Assembly (NCBI GenBank): GCA_003282205.1
Contig: QBZW01000007.1
Coordinates: forward strand, 33,683 to 97,682
Reading direction: 5' to 3'
Source of the DNA: Pelagibacteraceae bacterium AG-337-G04
Lineage (GTDB): Bacteria > Pseudomonadota > Alphaproteobacteria > Pelagibacterales > Pelagibacteraceae
Length of the DNA: 64,000 bases
Both the position numbers and the translations under genes were made by a program. Below the pieces are notes generated by a model that had not been told where the DNA came from, did not search any database, and saw nothing but the letters and a program-made list of their open reading frames with translations. This document shows, piece after piece, positions 52,397-63,933 of the stretch. The stretch's first letter is position 1. Every line of letters begins with the position of its first letter.

Positions 52397-53116
52397 ATGA
52401 AAATAGAAATTATAAAATGTTTAGAAGATAATTTTTCATATTTATTAATTGATGAGCTAACAAAGTCTACCATTGTAATAGATCCTAGTGAAGCAGAGCC
52501 TATTATCAATAAAATTGAAAGTCTTAATCTAAAATTAAAATTCATAATGAATACTCACCATCATTATGATCACGTTGGAGGCAATAAAGAGCTGAAGAAA
52601 TTATATAATGCTAAGGTTATAGGTTTTAATGAGGATAGACATAGAATACCTGGAATAGATATATCTTTAAAAAATGATGAAACTTGGAAAGATGGTATAT
52701 TTGAAGTAAAAGTTTTTCATATTCCAGGACATACTTTAGGCCATGTATGTTTCTATTTTTTTAATGAAAATGCATTATTTTCCGGAGATACATTATTTTC
52801 ACTTGGTTGTGGGAGAGTATTTGAAGGCACTCATGAACAGATGTTTAATTCTTTGCAGTTGTTAAAGAATTTACCAATTGAGACAGAAATTTATTGTGGA
52901 CATGAATATACATTAAAAAATTCTGATTTTTGCCTAAAACACGATCCAGAAAATAAAGCTTTAATTTCGAAAATTGAGTTTATAAAAAATCGACTGGCCA
53001 AAGGTCAGCCAACTATTCCATCGACTCTTGAAGAAGAGCTACAAACTAATATTTTTTTAAGATCAAAAAATGTTGAAAAATTCTCAAAATTAAGAGATTT
53101 AAAGGATAATTTCTAG
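52397..53116 (+). CDS. gloB: Hydroxyacylglutathione hydrolase (glyoxalase II)
   Basis: A 239-residue metallo-beta-lactamase-fold hydrolase releasing lactate and glutathione from lactoylglutathione. Metal ligands are in NTHHHYDHVGGNKEL (about 51-65), HIPGHTLGHVCFYF (about 111-124) and SGDTLFSLGCGRVFEG (about 133-148). The glutathione-side CGHEYTLKN (about 171-179) is intact. It starts one base after the metW stop, so it is part of the metX unit although its chemistry is unrelated to methionine. A separate promoter serves the next gene, rplU. Confidence 0.94.
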   Translation: MKIEIIKCLEDNFSYLLIDELTKSTIVIDPSEAEPIINKIESLNLKLKFIMNTHHHYDHVGGNKELKKLYNAKVIGFNEDRHRIPGIDISLKNDETWKDGIFEVKVFHIPGHTLGHVCFYFFNENALFSGDTLFSLGCGRVFEGTHEQMFNSLQLLKNLPIETEIYCGHEYTLKNSDFCLKHDPENKALISKIEFIKNRLAKGQPTIPSTLEEELQTNIFLRSKNVEKFSKLRDLKDNF

Positions 53117-53125
53117 CTTATTCAG

Positions 53126-53153
53126 CTTGACTAAAATAAGGCCCTGACTATAT
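53126..53153 (+). promoter_or_regulatory. Sigma-70 promoter of the rplU-rpmA-obg unit
   Basis: TTGACT (53126-53131), a 16-base spacer, then TATATT (53148-53153). The predicted start near 53160 leaves about 20 bases of leader with AGGA at 53173-53176 before the rplU ATG at 53182. Confidence 0.7.
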
Positions 53154-53181
53154 TCCTGATAATTAAAAATTAGGATCGTAA

Positions 53182-53592
53182 ATGTCATACGCAGTTTTAC
53201 AAACAGGTGGAAAACAGTACAAAGTCTCAGCTGGTGAAATAATCAAAATAGAAAAATTAGATGAGTCAAATCCAGCCACTAAAGTAGAATTTAATGAAAT
53301 TTTAGCTTATGGAGATGATAAAAGTATTGAACTAGGTGCACCAACTGTAGATGGTGCGAAAGTTGAAGCTGAGCTATTAAAAAATGGCAAAGAAAGAACT
53401 GTTCTAATTTTTAAAAAAAGAAGAAGAAAAAATTCAAGACGTAAAAACGGACACAGACAACAGTATTCACTAATAAGAATTAACAAAATTTTTTCAAAAG
53501 ATGGTAAAATTTTATCAGAGGCTGAAAAGATGAAAAAAAGTGAGATTGTAGTTAAAGAACCTAAAAAAGAAAAAACTGAGGCTTCAAAATAA
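53182..53592 (+). CDS. rplU: 50S ribosomal protein L21
   Basis: A 136-residue L21. The beginning YAVLQTGGKQYKVSAGEIIKIEKL is canonical (about 3-26), and KKRRRKNSRRKNGHRQQYS, about 78-96, is the RNA-binding signature. The C-terminal 30 residues are a lysine/glutamate-rich extension beyond the bacterial core of about 103 residues, common in alphaproteobacteria. rpmA follows after 11 bases and obg after that. Confidence 0.97.
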   Translation: MSYAVLQTGGKQYKVSAGEIIKIEKLDESNPATKVEFNEILAYGDDKSIELGAPTVDGAKVEAELLKNGKERTVLIFKKRRRKNSRRKNGHRQQYSLIRINKIFSKDGKILSEAEKMKKSEIVVKEPKKEKTEASK

Positions 53593-53603
53593 ATAGGTAA
53601 TTT

Positions 53604-53858
53604 ATGGCAACAAAAAAAGCAGGTGGATCATCGAGAAACGGAAGAGATAGTGCAGGCCGAAGACTAGGTGTAAAAAAATATGGTGGTGAATTAGTAATAC
53701 CTGGAAATATTATTGTAAGACAAAGAGGCACTAAAATTTTTCCTGGGGAAAATGTTGGAATGGGTAAAGACCACTCAATTTTTTCTGTTGTTAAAGGAAA
53801 AGTTGTTTTTAAAAAAAGTAAATCAGACAGAACTTACGTATCAGTAAAGCCTAATTAG
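53604..53858 (+). CDS. rpmA: 50S ribosomal protein L27
   Basis: An 84-residue L27 reaching toward the peptidyl transferase centre. The N-terminus [20 protein letters not shown] matches the family (residues 2-21). [20 protein letters not shown] (about 39-58) follows, and the end is [10 protein letters not shown]. There is no N-terminal extension requiring cleavage of the Firmicutes type. Placed between rplU and obg as in most bacteria. Confidence 0.97.
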   Translation: MATKKAGGSSRNGRDSAGRRLGVKKYGGELVIPGNIIVRQRGTKIFPGENVGMGKDHSIFSVVKGKVVFKKSKSDRTYVSVKPN

Positions 53859-53885
53859 TAGACAGCTAATTAATTCTGTAAAATC

Positions 53886-54869
53886 ATGAAATTTCTCGAT
53901 CAAGTTAAGATATATGTAAAAGCTGGAGACGGTGGATCTGGTTCACCTAGTTTTAGAAGAGAAAAATTTATTGAATTTGGAGGACCTGACGGAGGTGATG
54001 GAGGAAAAGGTGGTTCTATTATTCTTGTGTCAGAGAGAAATTTAAACACATTGATTGATTTTAGATATCAACAGCATTTTAAAGCTGAGCGAGGCAGAGA
54101 TGGGAGTGGGAAAAATAAAACAGGAAGAAGAGGAGAAGATTTATATTTAAAAGTACCGATTGGAACTCAAGTATTTGAGGAAGATAACAAAACCCTGATA
54201 TTTGATTTCAAGGAGGAAAATGAAAAATTTGTTACAGCTATAGGTGGTAAGGGAGGTTTTGGTAACACAAGGTTTAAATCATCAACTAACAGAGCTCCAA
54301 AGAAATTTACCAAAGGTTCAGTTGGTGAAGAATTCTGGATATATTTACAACTTAAGACAATTGCTGATATTGGAATTATTGGATTACCGAATGCAGGAAA
54401 ATCTAGCTTATTAGCATCATTAACAAGCGCAACTCCTAAAATTGCAAATTATAAATTCACCACTTTAAATCCAAATCTTGGTGTTGCAATGTATGACGAT
54501 AAAGAAATAACTTTAGCAGATATTCCAGGATTAATTGAAGGAGCGCATCAAGGAACAGGATTAGGGATTAAATTTTTAAAGCATATTGAGAGATGTAAAG
54601 TGCTTTTGCATCTCATTGATATATCAGAAAATGATTTAGCCAACTCATATCTGCAAGTGAGGGATGAAATGGGCAAATATAGTTCTGAGCTTTTAAAAAA
54701 GGAGGAAATAATAGTGTTTAACAAAATGGACCTAATTGATGAGGCTGAAATAAAACAAAAAATTAAAGATTTTGAAAAAATTATCAAGAAATCCACTTTT
54801 ACAACATCAACACTCGATAAAAAATCTGTATCTGATATTAAATCAAAATTGCTAAATTATGTATCTTAA
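53886..54869 (+). CDS. obg: GTPase Obg/CgtA
   Basis: A 327-residue ribosome-assembly and stress GTPase. The glycine-rich Obg fold (1-158) has GDGGSGSPSFRREKFIEFGG and DGGDGGKGGSI. The G domain follows: G1 GLPNAGKSSLL (about 166-176), G2 TTLNP, G3 DIPGLIEGAHQGTGLG and G4 NKMDL. There is no C-terminal OCT domain, giving a minimal form slightly shorter than many. Its end overlaps proB by 11 bases. Confidence 0.96.
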   Translation: MKFLDQVKIYVKAGDGGSGSPSFRREKFIEFGGPDGGDGGKGGSIILVSERNLNTLIDFRYQQHFKAERGRDGSGKNKTGRRGEDLYLKVPIGTQVFEEDNKTLIFDFKEENEKFVTAIGGKGGFGNTRFKSSTNRAPKKFTKGSVGEEFWIYLQLKTIADIGIIGLPNAGKSSLLASLTSATPKIANYKFTTLNPNLGVAMYDDKEITLADIPGLIEGAHQGTGLGIKFLKHIERCKVLLHLIDISENDLANSYLQVRDEMGKYSSELLKKEEIIVFNKMDLIDEAEIKQKIKDFEKIIKKSTFTTSTLDKKSVSDIKSKLLNYVS

Positions 54870-55968
54870 AGATTCAAAGACGGTTGTTATCAAAATTGGA
54901 TCATCTTTATTGATTAATGACCAAAAAATTGTCAGAGAGAAATGGCTGTCAGAATTTGCAAAAGATATTCAACATCTACAGAAATTGAAAAAAAATATCA
55001 TTTTGGTTAGTTCAGGAGCGATTGCTTTAGGATGTAAAAAATTAAAATTAAGTAAAAAAAAATTGAAACTTGATAAAAGTCAAGCGGTAGCTTCTATTGG
55101 CCAAATTGAGTTAATGAATCTTTTTAAAAAAACTTTTAATAAGTCAAAAATCAACATTTCTCAAATTTTGTTAACTCTTGAAGATACGGAAAAAAGAAGA
55201 AGAGCTATTAATGCAAAAAGGACTTTTGAGAATTTATTTAGTCTTGGTTTTATTCCAATAGTAAATGAAAATGATAGTATTGCTACTTCTGAAATTAAGT
55301 ATGGAGATAACGATAGACTAGCTTCTAGGGTTGCACAAATATCAAGTGCAGATTGTTTAATTTTATTATCTGATGTAAATGGTCTTTACTCTAAAGATCC
55401 AAAATTAGATAAAAAAGCTAAATTAATTCGTGAAATTATAAATATTGATCAACAGGTAGAAATGTTAGCAACAAATAAAACTGGAGAATTTGGATCTGGT
55501 GGAATGAAAACGAAGATTGATGCTGCTAAAATTTGTCAACTCTCAGGTTGTCATATGGCAATTGCTAATGGCTTAATAAATAGACCAATTAAAAAAATTT
55601 TAACAGAAAATATATGTACTTGGTTTTTGCCTAAAATTTCAAAATTAGATGCGAGAAAAAGGTGGATTATAAGCTCAGTTTCTCCAAAGGGAAAAATAGT
55701 TATCGATGAAGGTGCATTATCAGCTTTGAATAATGGGAAAAGTTTACTAGCCGCAGGGATTAAGGATGTTCAAGGTAGTTTTAGCAAAGGTGATCATATC
55801 AAAATCCTAAACAATAACATGACCGAATTTGCTAGAGGATTAAGTAGTTTCTCTTCGGAAGAAATTTTGAAAATTAAAGGTAAGCACTCTAATAAAATAA
55901 ATGATATTTTAGGTTATGTTTCAAAATCAGAAGTTATTCATAAAGATGATATGGTATTAATCAAATGA
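54859..55968 (+). CDS. proB: Glutamate 5-kinase
   Basis: A 369-residue first enzyme of proline synthesis, phosphorylating glutamate. The amino-acid-kinase domain (about 6-255) has VVIKIGSSLLIND, VSSGAIALGCKKL, IPIVNENDSIATSEIKYGDND and GSGGMKTKIDAAKIC. A C-terminal PUA domain (about 270-369) is present, including GKIVIDEGALSALNNGKSLL. The proline feedback site cannot be judged by eye. It overlaps obg upstream and proA downstream by four bases. Confidence 0.96.
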   Translation: MYLKDSKTVVIKIGSSLLINDQKIVREKWLSEFAKDIQHLQKLKKNIILVSSGAIALGCKKLKLSKKKLKLDKSQAVASIGQIELMNLFKKTFNKSKINISQILLTLEDTEKRRRAINAKRTFENLFSLGFIPIVNENDSIATSEIKYGDNDRLASRVAQISSADCLILLSDVNGLYSKDPKLDKKAKLIREIINIDQQVEMLATNKTGEFGSGGMKTKIDAAKICQLSGCHMAIANGLINRPIKKILTENICTWFLPKISKLDARKRWIISSVSPKGKIVIDEGALSALNNGKSLLAAGIKDVQGSFSKGDHIKILNNNMTEFARGLSSFSSEEILKIKGKHSNKINDILGYVSKSEVIHKDDMVLIK

Positions 55969-57212
55969 TTAAAACTTTAGAAAAAATTGGTTCAAATGCG
56001 AAAATTGCATTTCAAAACAGAATAAGCAATAAAAAAAAAAATAAAGTATTAAATTATTACATTCAACTTATTTTAAAAAACCAAAATAAAATTTTGGTCG
56101 AAAACGCAAAAGATATTAAAATTGCCAAATCTAAAAAACTTAAAGAGAATTTAATTAAAAGACTTGCTCTTAATAATGACAAAATAAGATCAATTATTAA
56201 GTCAATTGAAACTATTTCAAAATTTAAGGATCCAGTAGATGTTGATATAGAAACCTGGAAAAGACCAAATGGATTAAAACTAAAGAAAGTATCAATACCA
56301 ATTGGTATTATTGGTATAATTTATGAAAGTAGACCAAATGTTACTTCAGATGTGTCCACACTTTGTTTTAAATCTGGGAACTGCGTAATATTAAGAGGAG
56401 GATCTGAAGCTTTCTTTAGTAATAAAATTTTGGCTAACCTTTTTAGAAAATCTTTAGAAAAAAATAAAATAAATAAGAATTTTGTTCAGTTTATAGAGAA
56501 TAAAAATAGAAAACTGGTCGACTACATGCTCTCAAGAATGTCAAAATACATAGATGTTATTATTCCAAGGGGTGGAAAAGGTCTTGTAAAAAAAGTTCAA
56601 GATTTATCCTCTGTTCCTGTAATTGGTCACCTTGAAGGTATATGTCATACATATATTGATAAAGATGCTAATCTTAAAATGGCAAAGAAAATATTAATCA
56701 ATGCTAAGTTGCGCAATACGAGTATTTGTGGGGCTACTGAGACACTCTTAATACATAAAAATAAATCTAAAAATGTAAATGAGATATTAAATGAACTCAC
56801 TGAAAGAGGTTGTTCTATTTATGCTGATAGAAAAATTTCTAAATTGTTTAGCGGGAATTCAAAAATAGCAAATAATAAAACATGGTCTAAGGAACATTTG
56901 TCTGCAAAAATATCTGTAAAATTAGTAAATAATATTAATGATGCAGTAAATCATATTAATAAGTACGGAACAATGCACACTGATGCGATAATTACAAATA
57001 ATAAAATTTCTGCAAAATTTTTTATGAAAAATATTAAAAGTTCTATCGTTATTCACAATTCTTCAACACAGTATGCTGATGGAGGGGAATTTGGTTTTGG
57101 AGGTGAAGTTGGAATTTCAACAAATAAACTTCCACCAAGAGGTCCCGTTGGACTAAACCAGCTAGTTAGTTACAAATATGAGATATATGGATCTGGACAA
57201 ACAAGGAAATAA
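55965..57212 (+). CDS. proA: Gamma-glutamyl phosphate reductase
   Basis: A 415-residue NADPH-dependent enzyme reducing glutamyl phosphate to the semialdehyde. IGIIYESRPNVTSDVSTLC, about 114-132, and NCVILRGGSEAF bind the substrate and cofactor. The catalytic cysteine is in NTSICGATETLLIH (about 250-263), and HNSSTQYADGGEFGFGGEVG plus LPPRGPVGLNQLVSYKY close the protein. An 11-A run lies at 56031-56041. The 3' end overlaps nadD by 35 bases. Confidence 0.96.
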   Translation: MIKTLEKIGSNAKIAFQNRISNKKKNKVLNYYIQLILKNQNKILVENAKDIKIAKSKKLKENLIKRLALNNDKIRSIIKSIETISKFKDPVDVDIETWKRPNGLKLKKVSIPIGIIGIIYESRPNVTSDVSTLCFKSGNCVILRGGSEAFFSNKILANLFRKSLEKNKINKNFVQFIENKNRKLVDYMLSRMSKYIDVIIPRGGKGLVKKVQDLSSVPVIGHLEGICHTYIDKDANLKMAKKILINAKLRNTSICGATETLLIHKNKSKNVNEILNELTERGCSIYADRKISKLFSGNSKIANNKTWSKEHLSAKISVKLVNNINDAVNHINKYGTMHTDAIITNNKISAKFFMKNIKSSIVIHNSSTQYADGGEFGFGGEVGISTNKLPPRGPVGLNQLVSYKYEIYGSGQTRK

Positions 57213-57723
57213 AAAAAAAATTGGTATTCTTGGAGGCACTTTTGATCCAGCACATAAAGGACATTTAAGTATCTCTAAAGAGGCAAAAAAAAGATACGAT
57301 ATTGATAAGATTATTTGGGCGGTAACCAAACAAAATCCATTTAAAAAAAAAAGTAATTTAAGTTTAAATAAAAGAATAAATTTTGCAAAAAAAATTGCTC
57401 AAAAAAATCTATTTATTAAAGTTAAATATTTTGAAGATAAAATTAAATCAAATAGAACAATTGACCTAATAAAGTATATAAAAAAAAATAATAAAAAAAC
57501 TGATATCTATTTTATAATGGGAGCAGATAGTTTGATTAATTTTCATAAATGGAAGAATTCTGATTTAATTTCATCTATTTGTAACATTCTAGTATTTGAT
57601 AGAGACAGATATAAGGCTAAATCATTAAGTTCTAGAAGCTTTAAAAAGTATAGTAAGAAAAGCTTAAAATTTATAAAATTTAACAAGGTCAATATTTCAT
57701 CTTCTAAATTAAGAAAAATTTGA
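57178..57723 (+). CDS. nadD: Nicotinate-nucleotide adenylyltransferase
   Basis: An enzyme of about 180 residues joining nicotinate mononucleotide and ATP in NAD synthesis. The nucleotidyltransferase signature is GILGGTFDPAHKGHLSIS (about 16-33). MGADSLINFHKWKN (about 115-128) and the closing SSSKLRK are typical. The start is uncertain: ATG at 57178 and ATG at 57187 are both inside proA, and ten A at 57211-57220 lie between the start and the signature. Followed after 17 bases by rsfS, as in most alphaproteobacteria. Confidence 0.93.
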   Translation: MRYMDLDKQGNKKKIGILGGTFDPAHKGHLSISKEAKKRYDIDKIIWAVTKQNPFKKKSNLSLNKRINFAKKIAQKNLFIKVKYFEDKIKSNRTIDLIKYIKKNNKKTDIYFIMGADSLINFHKWKNSDLISSICNILVFDRDRYKAKSLSSRSFKKYSKKSLKFIKFNKVNISSSKLRKI

Positions 57724-57740
57724 TACTCTTTTAATAATTA

Positions 57741-58091
57741 ATGGACAAAATCTCTTCTCTTCACAAAGATGTGGTCAATCTCTTAGATACAAATAAAGCC
57801 CTAGATATTGTTTCAATAGATTTAGATGGAAAATCATCAATAGCGGATCAAATGATAATCGCTAGCGGAACGTCTTCAAGACATATCCAAGCTTTGTCAG
57901 AGCAAGTATATGAATACTTGAAAAAAAATGGTGTGAGCAATTGTAAAATTGAAGGAAGAGAAAGTAGTGATTGGAAACTTGTAGATGGAATAGATCTTAT
58001 TATTCATATTTTCAATCCTGAAAAAAGAAAATTTTATGAATTAGAAAAAATATGGTCTGAATTAATTCCTAAAGAAAAAGTAATTATTTGA
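57741..58091 (+). CDS. rsfS: Ribosomal silencing factor RsfS
   Basis: A 116-residue factor that binds L14 and blocks subunit joining in starvation. ALDIVSIDLDGKSSIADQMIIASGTSSRHIQAL, spanning about 19-51, and the motif EGRESSDWKLVDGIDLIIHIF, about 72-92, identify it. The stop codon overlaps the start of ctpA (TGATG). In many alphaproteobacteria rlmH and an EnvC-like gene lie in this gap; here there is no room for them. Confidence 0.94.
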   Translation: MDKISSLHKDVVNLLDTNKALDIVSIDLDGKSSIADQMIIASGTSSRHIQALSEQVYEYLKKNGVSNCKIEGRESSDWKLVDGIDLIIHIFNPEKRKFYELEKIWSELIPKEKVII

Positions 58092-59233
58092 TGAAAAAAC
58101 CTAAAATATATTTTTTATCATTATTCATATTTTTTTTTGTAACTAGTATTGTTAGCGCATCAGAAGAGAATGATATTTATAAAAAAATAGATGTTTTTTC
58201 AGAAGTCTTAGATAAAATTAATAAAGAATTTGTTGATGAGGTAAACCAAAGTGATGCAATGGATGCTGCAATCAATGGTGTTCTTCAATCCTTAGATCCT
58301 TATTCTGCTTATATGTCACCAGACTCTTATCAAAGTATGCAAACAGAAACGAGTGGAGAATTTGGAGGACTGGGAATTGAAGTGAGCATGGAGGCTGGTG
58401 TAATAAAGGTAATTACACCGATGGATGATTCACCTGCGGCTGAAGCAGGAGTTAAAGCTGGAGATTATATAGTAAGAATTAATGATATTCAGGTTCAAGG
58501 TAAATCATTAAGTGAAGCAGTTGACATAATGAGGGGTCCTGTTGGATCAGATATTGAAATAACAGTTAGAAGAAGGGGTGAACGAAAGGCATTAGTTTTT
58601 AATATTACTAGAGAAAAAATTAAAGTTTCATCAGTAAAATCTGAGATATTAGATAATCAAACTGGTTATTTAAGACTCACCTCATTTAATGAAAATAGTA
58701 GTGGTCAAATTAGAGATAAAATAAATGAGTTTAAAAAAAATGAAAATGTTAAAAATTATATTTTAGATTTAAGAAATAATCCTGGTGGACTACTTTCTCA
58801 GGCAATTAAAATTACAGATTTTTTTATAGAAAGTGGAGAAATTGTTTCAACAAAAAGTAAAAGAAAATATGAAAGTAGAAAATACTTTGCAAGAAAAGGT
58901 GATATATTAGATGGAGATACAATTGTAATCTTAATAAATTATGGTTCAGCATCTGCATCTGAAATTGTAGCAGGCGCACTTAAGGATCACAAAAGAGCAA
59001 TAATAATAGGAGAAAATAGCTATGGCAAAGGTTCTGTGCAATCAATCATTCCTCTTAAAAATAAAGGTGCAATAAGATTGACTGTATCCAAATATTATCT
59101 TCCATCAGGAAAATCTATTTCAGAAATAGGTGTCTCGCCTGATATTGAGATAGCTGAAGGATCTGATGACTTTAGATTTAATACTGATACAGACAATCAA
59201 CTTCAGTTTGCTCTAGAACTTTTAAACGGCTAA
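58091..59233 (+). CDS. ctpA: C-terminal processing serine peptidase (S41)
   Basis: A 380-residue periplasmic tail-specific protease. The signal peptide is IYFLSLFIFFFVTSIVSA. A PDZ domain (about 85-165) with GEFGGLGIEVSM follows. The S41 catalytic domain has LDLRNNPGGLLSQAI (about 227-241), the serine in YGSASASEIVAGAL (about 282-295) and the lysine in NSYGKGSVQSIIPL (about 308-321). ATG at 58091 is chosen over the in-frame TTG at 58088. It is co-transcribed with rsfS and rppH. Confidence 0.95.
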   Translation: MKKPKIYFLSLFIFFFVTSIVSASEENDIYKKIDVFSEVLDKINKEFVDEVNQSDAMDAAINGVLQSLDPYSAYMSPDSYQSMQTETSGEFGGLGIEVSMEAGVIKVITPMDDSPAAEAGVKAGDYIVRINDIQVQGKSLSEAVDIMRGPVGSDIEITVRRRGERKALVFNITREKIKVSSVKSEILDNQTGYLRLTSFNENSSGQIRDKINEFKKNENVKNYILDLRNNPGGLLSQAIKITDFFIESGEIVSTKSKRKYESRKYFARKGDILDGDTIVILINYGSASASEIVAGALKDHKRAIIIGENSYGKGSVQSIIPLKNKGAIRLTVSKYYLPSGKSISEIGVSPDIEIAEGSDDFRFNTDTDNQLQFALELLNG

Positions 59234-59234
59234 A

Positions 59235-59714
59235 ATGAGAGAGAAATATAAAAATTTACCACTTAGAAGTGGTGTTGGAATAGTTGTTTTAAATAAAGAA
59301 AATAAAATTTTTGTTGCAAAAAGAATAGATAATAAAAAAAACTTTTGGCAAATGCCACAAGGTGGGGTTGATAAGGATGAGGACTTTTATGAAGCTGCAA
59401 TAAGAGAATTAAAAGAAGAAACTAGTATTAAATCAGTGAGTTTAATAAAAAAGATTGATGGATTACTTACTTACCATTTACCAAATGAATTATTAGGAAT
59501 TATTTGGAAAGGTAAATTTAAAGGTCAAAAACAACAATGGTATGTAATGAGATTTAATGGGGATGAAAAAGAAATTAATATTAAAACAAAACATCCAGAA
59601 TTTCTTGAATGGAAGTGGGTGGATCCAGACAAAATTACTGAACTTGTGGTAGAATTTAAACTACACGTTTATGAGAAAATTCAAGAAGAGGTAAAAAAAA
59701 TTTTAGTTAATTGA
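59235..59714 (+). CDS. rppH: RNA pyrophosphohydrolase (Nudix)
   Basis: A 159-residue enzyme that removes pyrophosphate from the 5' end of primary transcripts, starting RNase E-dependent decay. LPLRSGVGIVVLNKENKIFVAKR, about 6-28, is the family opening, and WQMPQGGVDKDEDFYEAAIRELKEET contains the Nudix box (about 43-65). QQWYVMRFNGDE and EFLEWKWVDPDKI follow as in RppH. It is the last gene of the rplU-to-rppH block, and its end overlaps the convergent atpC by 12 bases. Confidence 0.95.
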   Translation: MREKYKNLPLRSGVGIVVLNKENKIFVAKRIDNKKNFWQMPQGGVDKDEDFYEAAIRELKEETSIKSVSLIKKIDGLLTYHLPNELLGIIWKGKFKGQKQQWYVMRFNGDEKEINIKTKHPEFLEWKWVDPDKITELVVEFKLHVYEKIQEEVKKILVN

Positions 59715-60094
59715 TTTTAACACTTCAAGTTTTTGATCAAGCAAATATTTTTCCTGATCATTTATATCAGACTTATTCAGTTCTTCTTCAGCAGATTTTT
59801 GTATTTCTGAAATTTTTTCTTTGTCAACGTCTTTTAAATTTAAAATAAGACTTGTAAGTATAGAAAGATTATTATCTTTAAATTCAATTATTCCATCATT
59901 CACATAAAAACTTTGCTCACCAGACTTTGAAAATATTTTAATTATTCCTGGTTTTAAAAAAGAAATTATAGATATATGATCTTTTAAGATCCCTATCTCG
60001 CCTTCAAATGCGGGAACAACTACCTCTGTAACATCATTTTTTGATAAAAATGATTTTTCAGGGTTTACTATTTCTACAGAATATTCTTCACTCA

Positions 60095-60095
<1 letters not shown>
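59703..60095 (-). CDS. atpC: ATP synthase F1 subunit epsilon
   Basis: A 130-residue epsilon subunit of the central stalk, coupling rotation and regulating hydrolysis. The N-terminal beta-sandwich has SVEIVNPEKSFLSKNDVTEV and VPAFEGEIGILKDHISIISFLKPG (about 27-50). The C-terminal helical region (about 88-130) is present but lysine/glutamate-rich. It starts on the atpD stop (TAATG) and is the last gene of the F1 cluster. A zeta inhibitor subunit is encoded separately at 26028-26336. Confidence 0.94.
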
Positions 60096-62391
<2,296 letters not shown>

Positions 62392-62397
62392 AATTTT

Positions 62398-63933
62398 TTA
62401 TGAATTAAAATCTTTCTTAAGTTGAACTATAATTTCATTCAATTCTTTCTCTTTATCATCTTCAAGTTTTCCTGAAGTTGTGATTGATTCAATTATATCT
62501 GGCTTTTCAGCTTTGCATTTTTCAATAATTTTATTCTCGAAACTTGCAATATCTTTTTGTTCAATATCGTCAAGGTGCCCTCTTACTCCACAAAATACAG
62601 AAATAACTTGTTCTGCAACTGTCATTGGTGAATATTGATTTTGTTTTAATAGCTCGGTTAATTTTGATCCTCGGTTAAGTAATTTTTGAGTAGATGCATC
62701 AAGGTCTGAACCAAACTGTGCAAATGCAGCCATTTCTCTATATTGGGCCAATTCTAACTTCATCGACCCTGAAACTTTTTTCATGGCCTTTGTCTGGGCA
62801 GACGATCCTACTCTTGATACAGATAAACCAACATTAATAGCTGGTCTTATACCTTGGTTAAAAAGTTCAGTTTCAAGGAAAATTTGTCCATCGGTAATTG
62901 AGATCACATTTGTTGGTATAAATGCAGAAACGTCACCCCCTTGAGTCTCAATTATTGGGAGAGCTGTTAATGAGCCTCCACCATGTTCATCTCCTAATTT
63001 TGCTGCTCTTTCAAGTAATCTGCTGTGTAAATAAAATACATCACCAGGATACGCCTCTCTTCCAGGAGGTCTTCTTAACAATAAAGACATTTGTCTGTAA
63101 GCGACAGCTTGTTTTGATAAATCATCATATATTATTAAAGCATGCATTCCATTATCTCTAAAGTATTCGCCCATAGTACATCCAGTGTATGGGGCTAAAA
63201 ACTGTAGGGGTGCAGCATCTGAGGCCGTTGCCGCAACTATGGTTGTATATTCCATTGCACCAGCTTCTTCTAATGTTTTTTCAATTTGTCTAACTGTAGA
63301 TCTCTTTTGTCCTACGGCTACGTATATACAATATAATTTTTTCTTTTCGTCTCCAGACTCATTAATTTTTTTTTGATTAATTATAGCATCAATTGCAACT
63401 GCTGTTTTACCAGTTTGTCTGTCACCAATAATTAATTCTCTTTGTCCTCTTCCAATTGGAACTAAACTATCAATTGATTTAAGACCTGTCTGCATTGGTT
63501 CACTAACTGACTTACGGGGAATTATGCCAGGAGCTTTAACCTCAACCCTGCTTCTTTTTAAACTTTTATCTAATGCACCTTTTCCATCAATTGGGTTTCC
63601 TAAACCATCAACTACTCTACCAAGTAATTCTTTTCCAACTGGTGTATCAACAATCGCACCAGTTCTTTTTACAGTATCGCCTTCTTTAACTGCTTTATCA
63701 TCACCAAAAATTACAACACCTACATTTTCACTCTCTAAGTTTAATGCCATTCCTTTTGAGCCATCAGAAAATTCAACCATTTCTCCAGCTTGAACATTAT
63801 CTAATCCATAAATTCTAGCTATACCATCTCCTACTGACAAAACTTGACCAACTTCAGTGACCTCAGCTTTGTCTCCAAACTTTTTAATTTGCTCTTTTAA
63901 TATTTTTGTGACTTCTGAAGGATTTATTTCCAT
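62398..63933 (-). CDS. atpA: ATP synthase F1 subunit alpha
   Basis: A 511-residue regulatory nucleotide-binding subunit. The P-loop is [15 protein letters not shown] (about 170-184). [19 protein letters not shown] and [43 protein letters not shown], running over about 268-310, are unmistakable, and [19 protein letters not shown] (about 375-393) carries the arginine finger. Its ATG follows the atpH stop without a gap, so translation is coupled. Confidence 0.98.
   Translation of the reverse strand: MEINPSEVTKILKEQIKKFGDKAEVTEVGQVLSVGDGIARIYGLDNVQAGEMVEFSDGSKGMALNLESENVGVVIFGDDKAVKEGDTVKRTGAIVDTPVGKELLGRVVDGLGNPIDGKGALDKSLKRSRVEVKAPGIIPRKSVSEPMQTGLKSIDSLVPIGRGQRELIIGDRQTGKTAVAIDAIINQKKINESGDEKKKLYCIYVAVGQKRSTVRQIEKTLEEAGAMEYTTIVAATASDAAPLQFLAPYTGCTMGEYFRDNGMHALIIYDDLSKQAVAYRQMSLLLRRPPGREAYPGDVFYLHSRLLERAAKLGDEHGGGSLTALPIIETQGGDVSAFIPTNVISITDGQIFLETELFNQGIRPAINVGLSVSRVGSSAQTKAMKKVSGSMKLELAQYREMAAFAQFGSDLDASTQKLLNRGSKLTELLKQNQYSPMTVAEQVISVFCGVRGHLDDIEQKDIASFENKIIEKCKAEKPDIIESITTSGKLEDDKEKELNEIIVQLKKDFNS

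Noticed and set aside
63524..63793. Open frame on the plus strand opposite atpA
   Set aside because: It is a serine/proline-rich shadow of the conserved alpha subunit; many similar shadows occur opposite ahcY, atpD and the RND gene.
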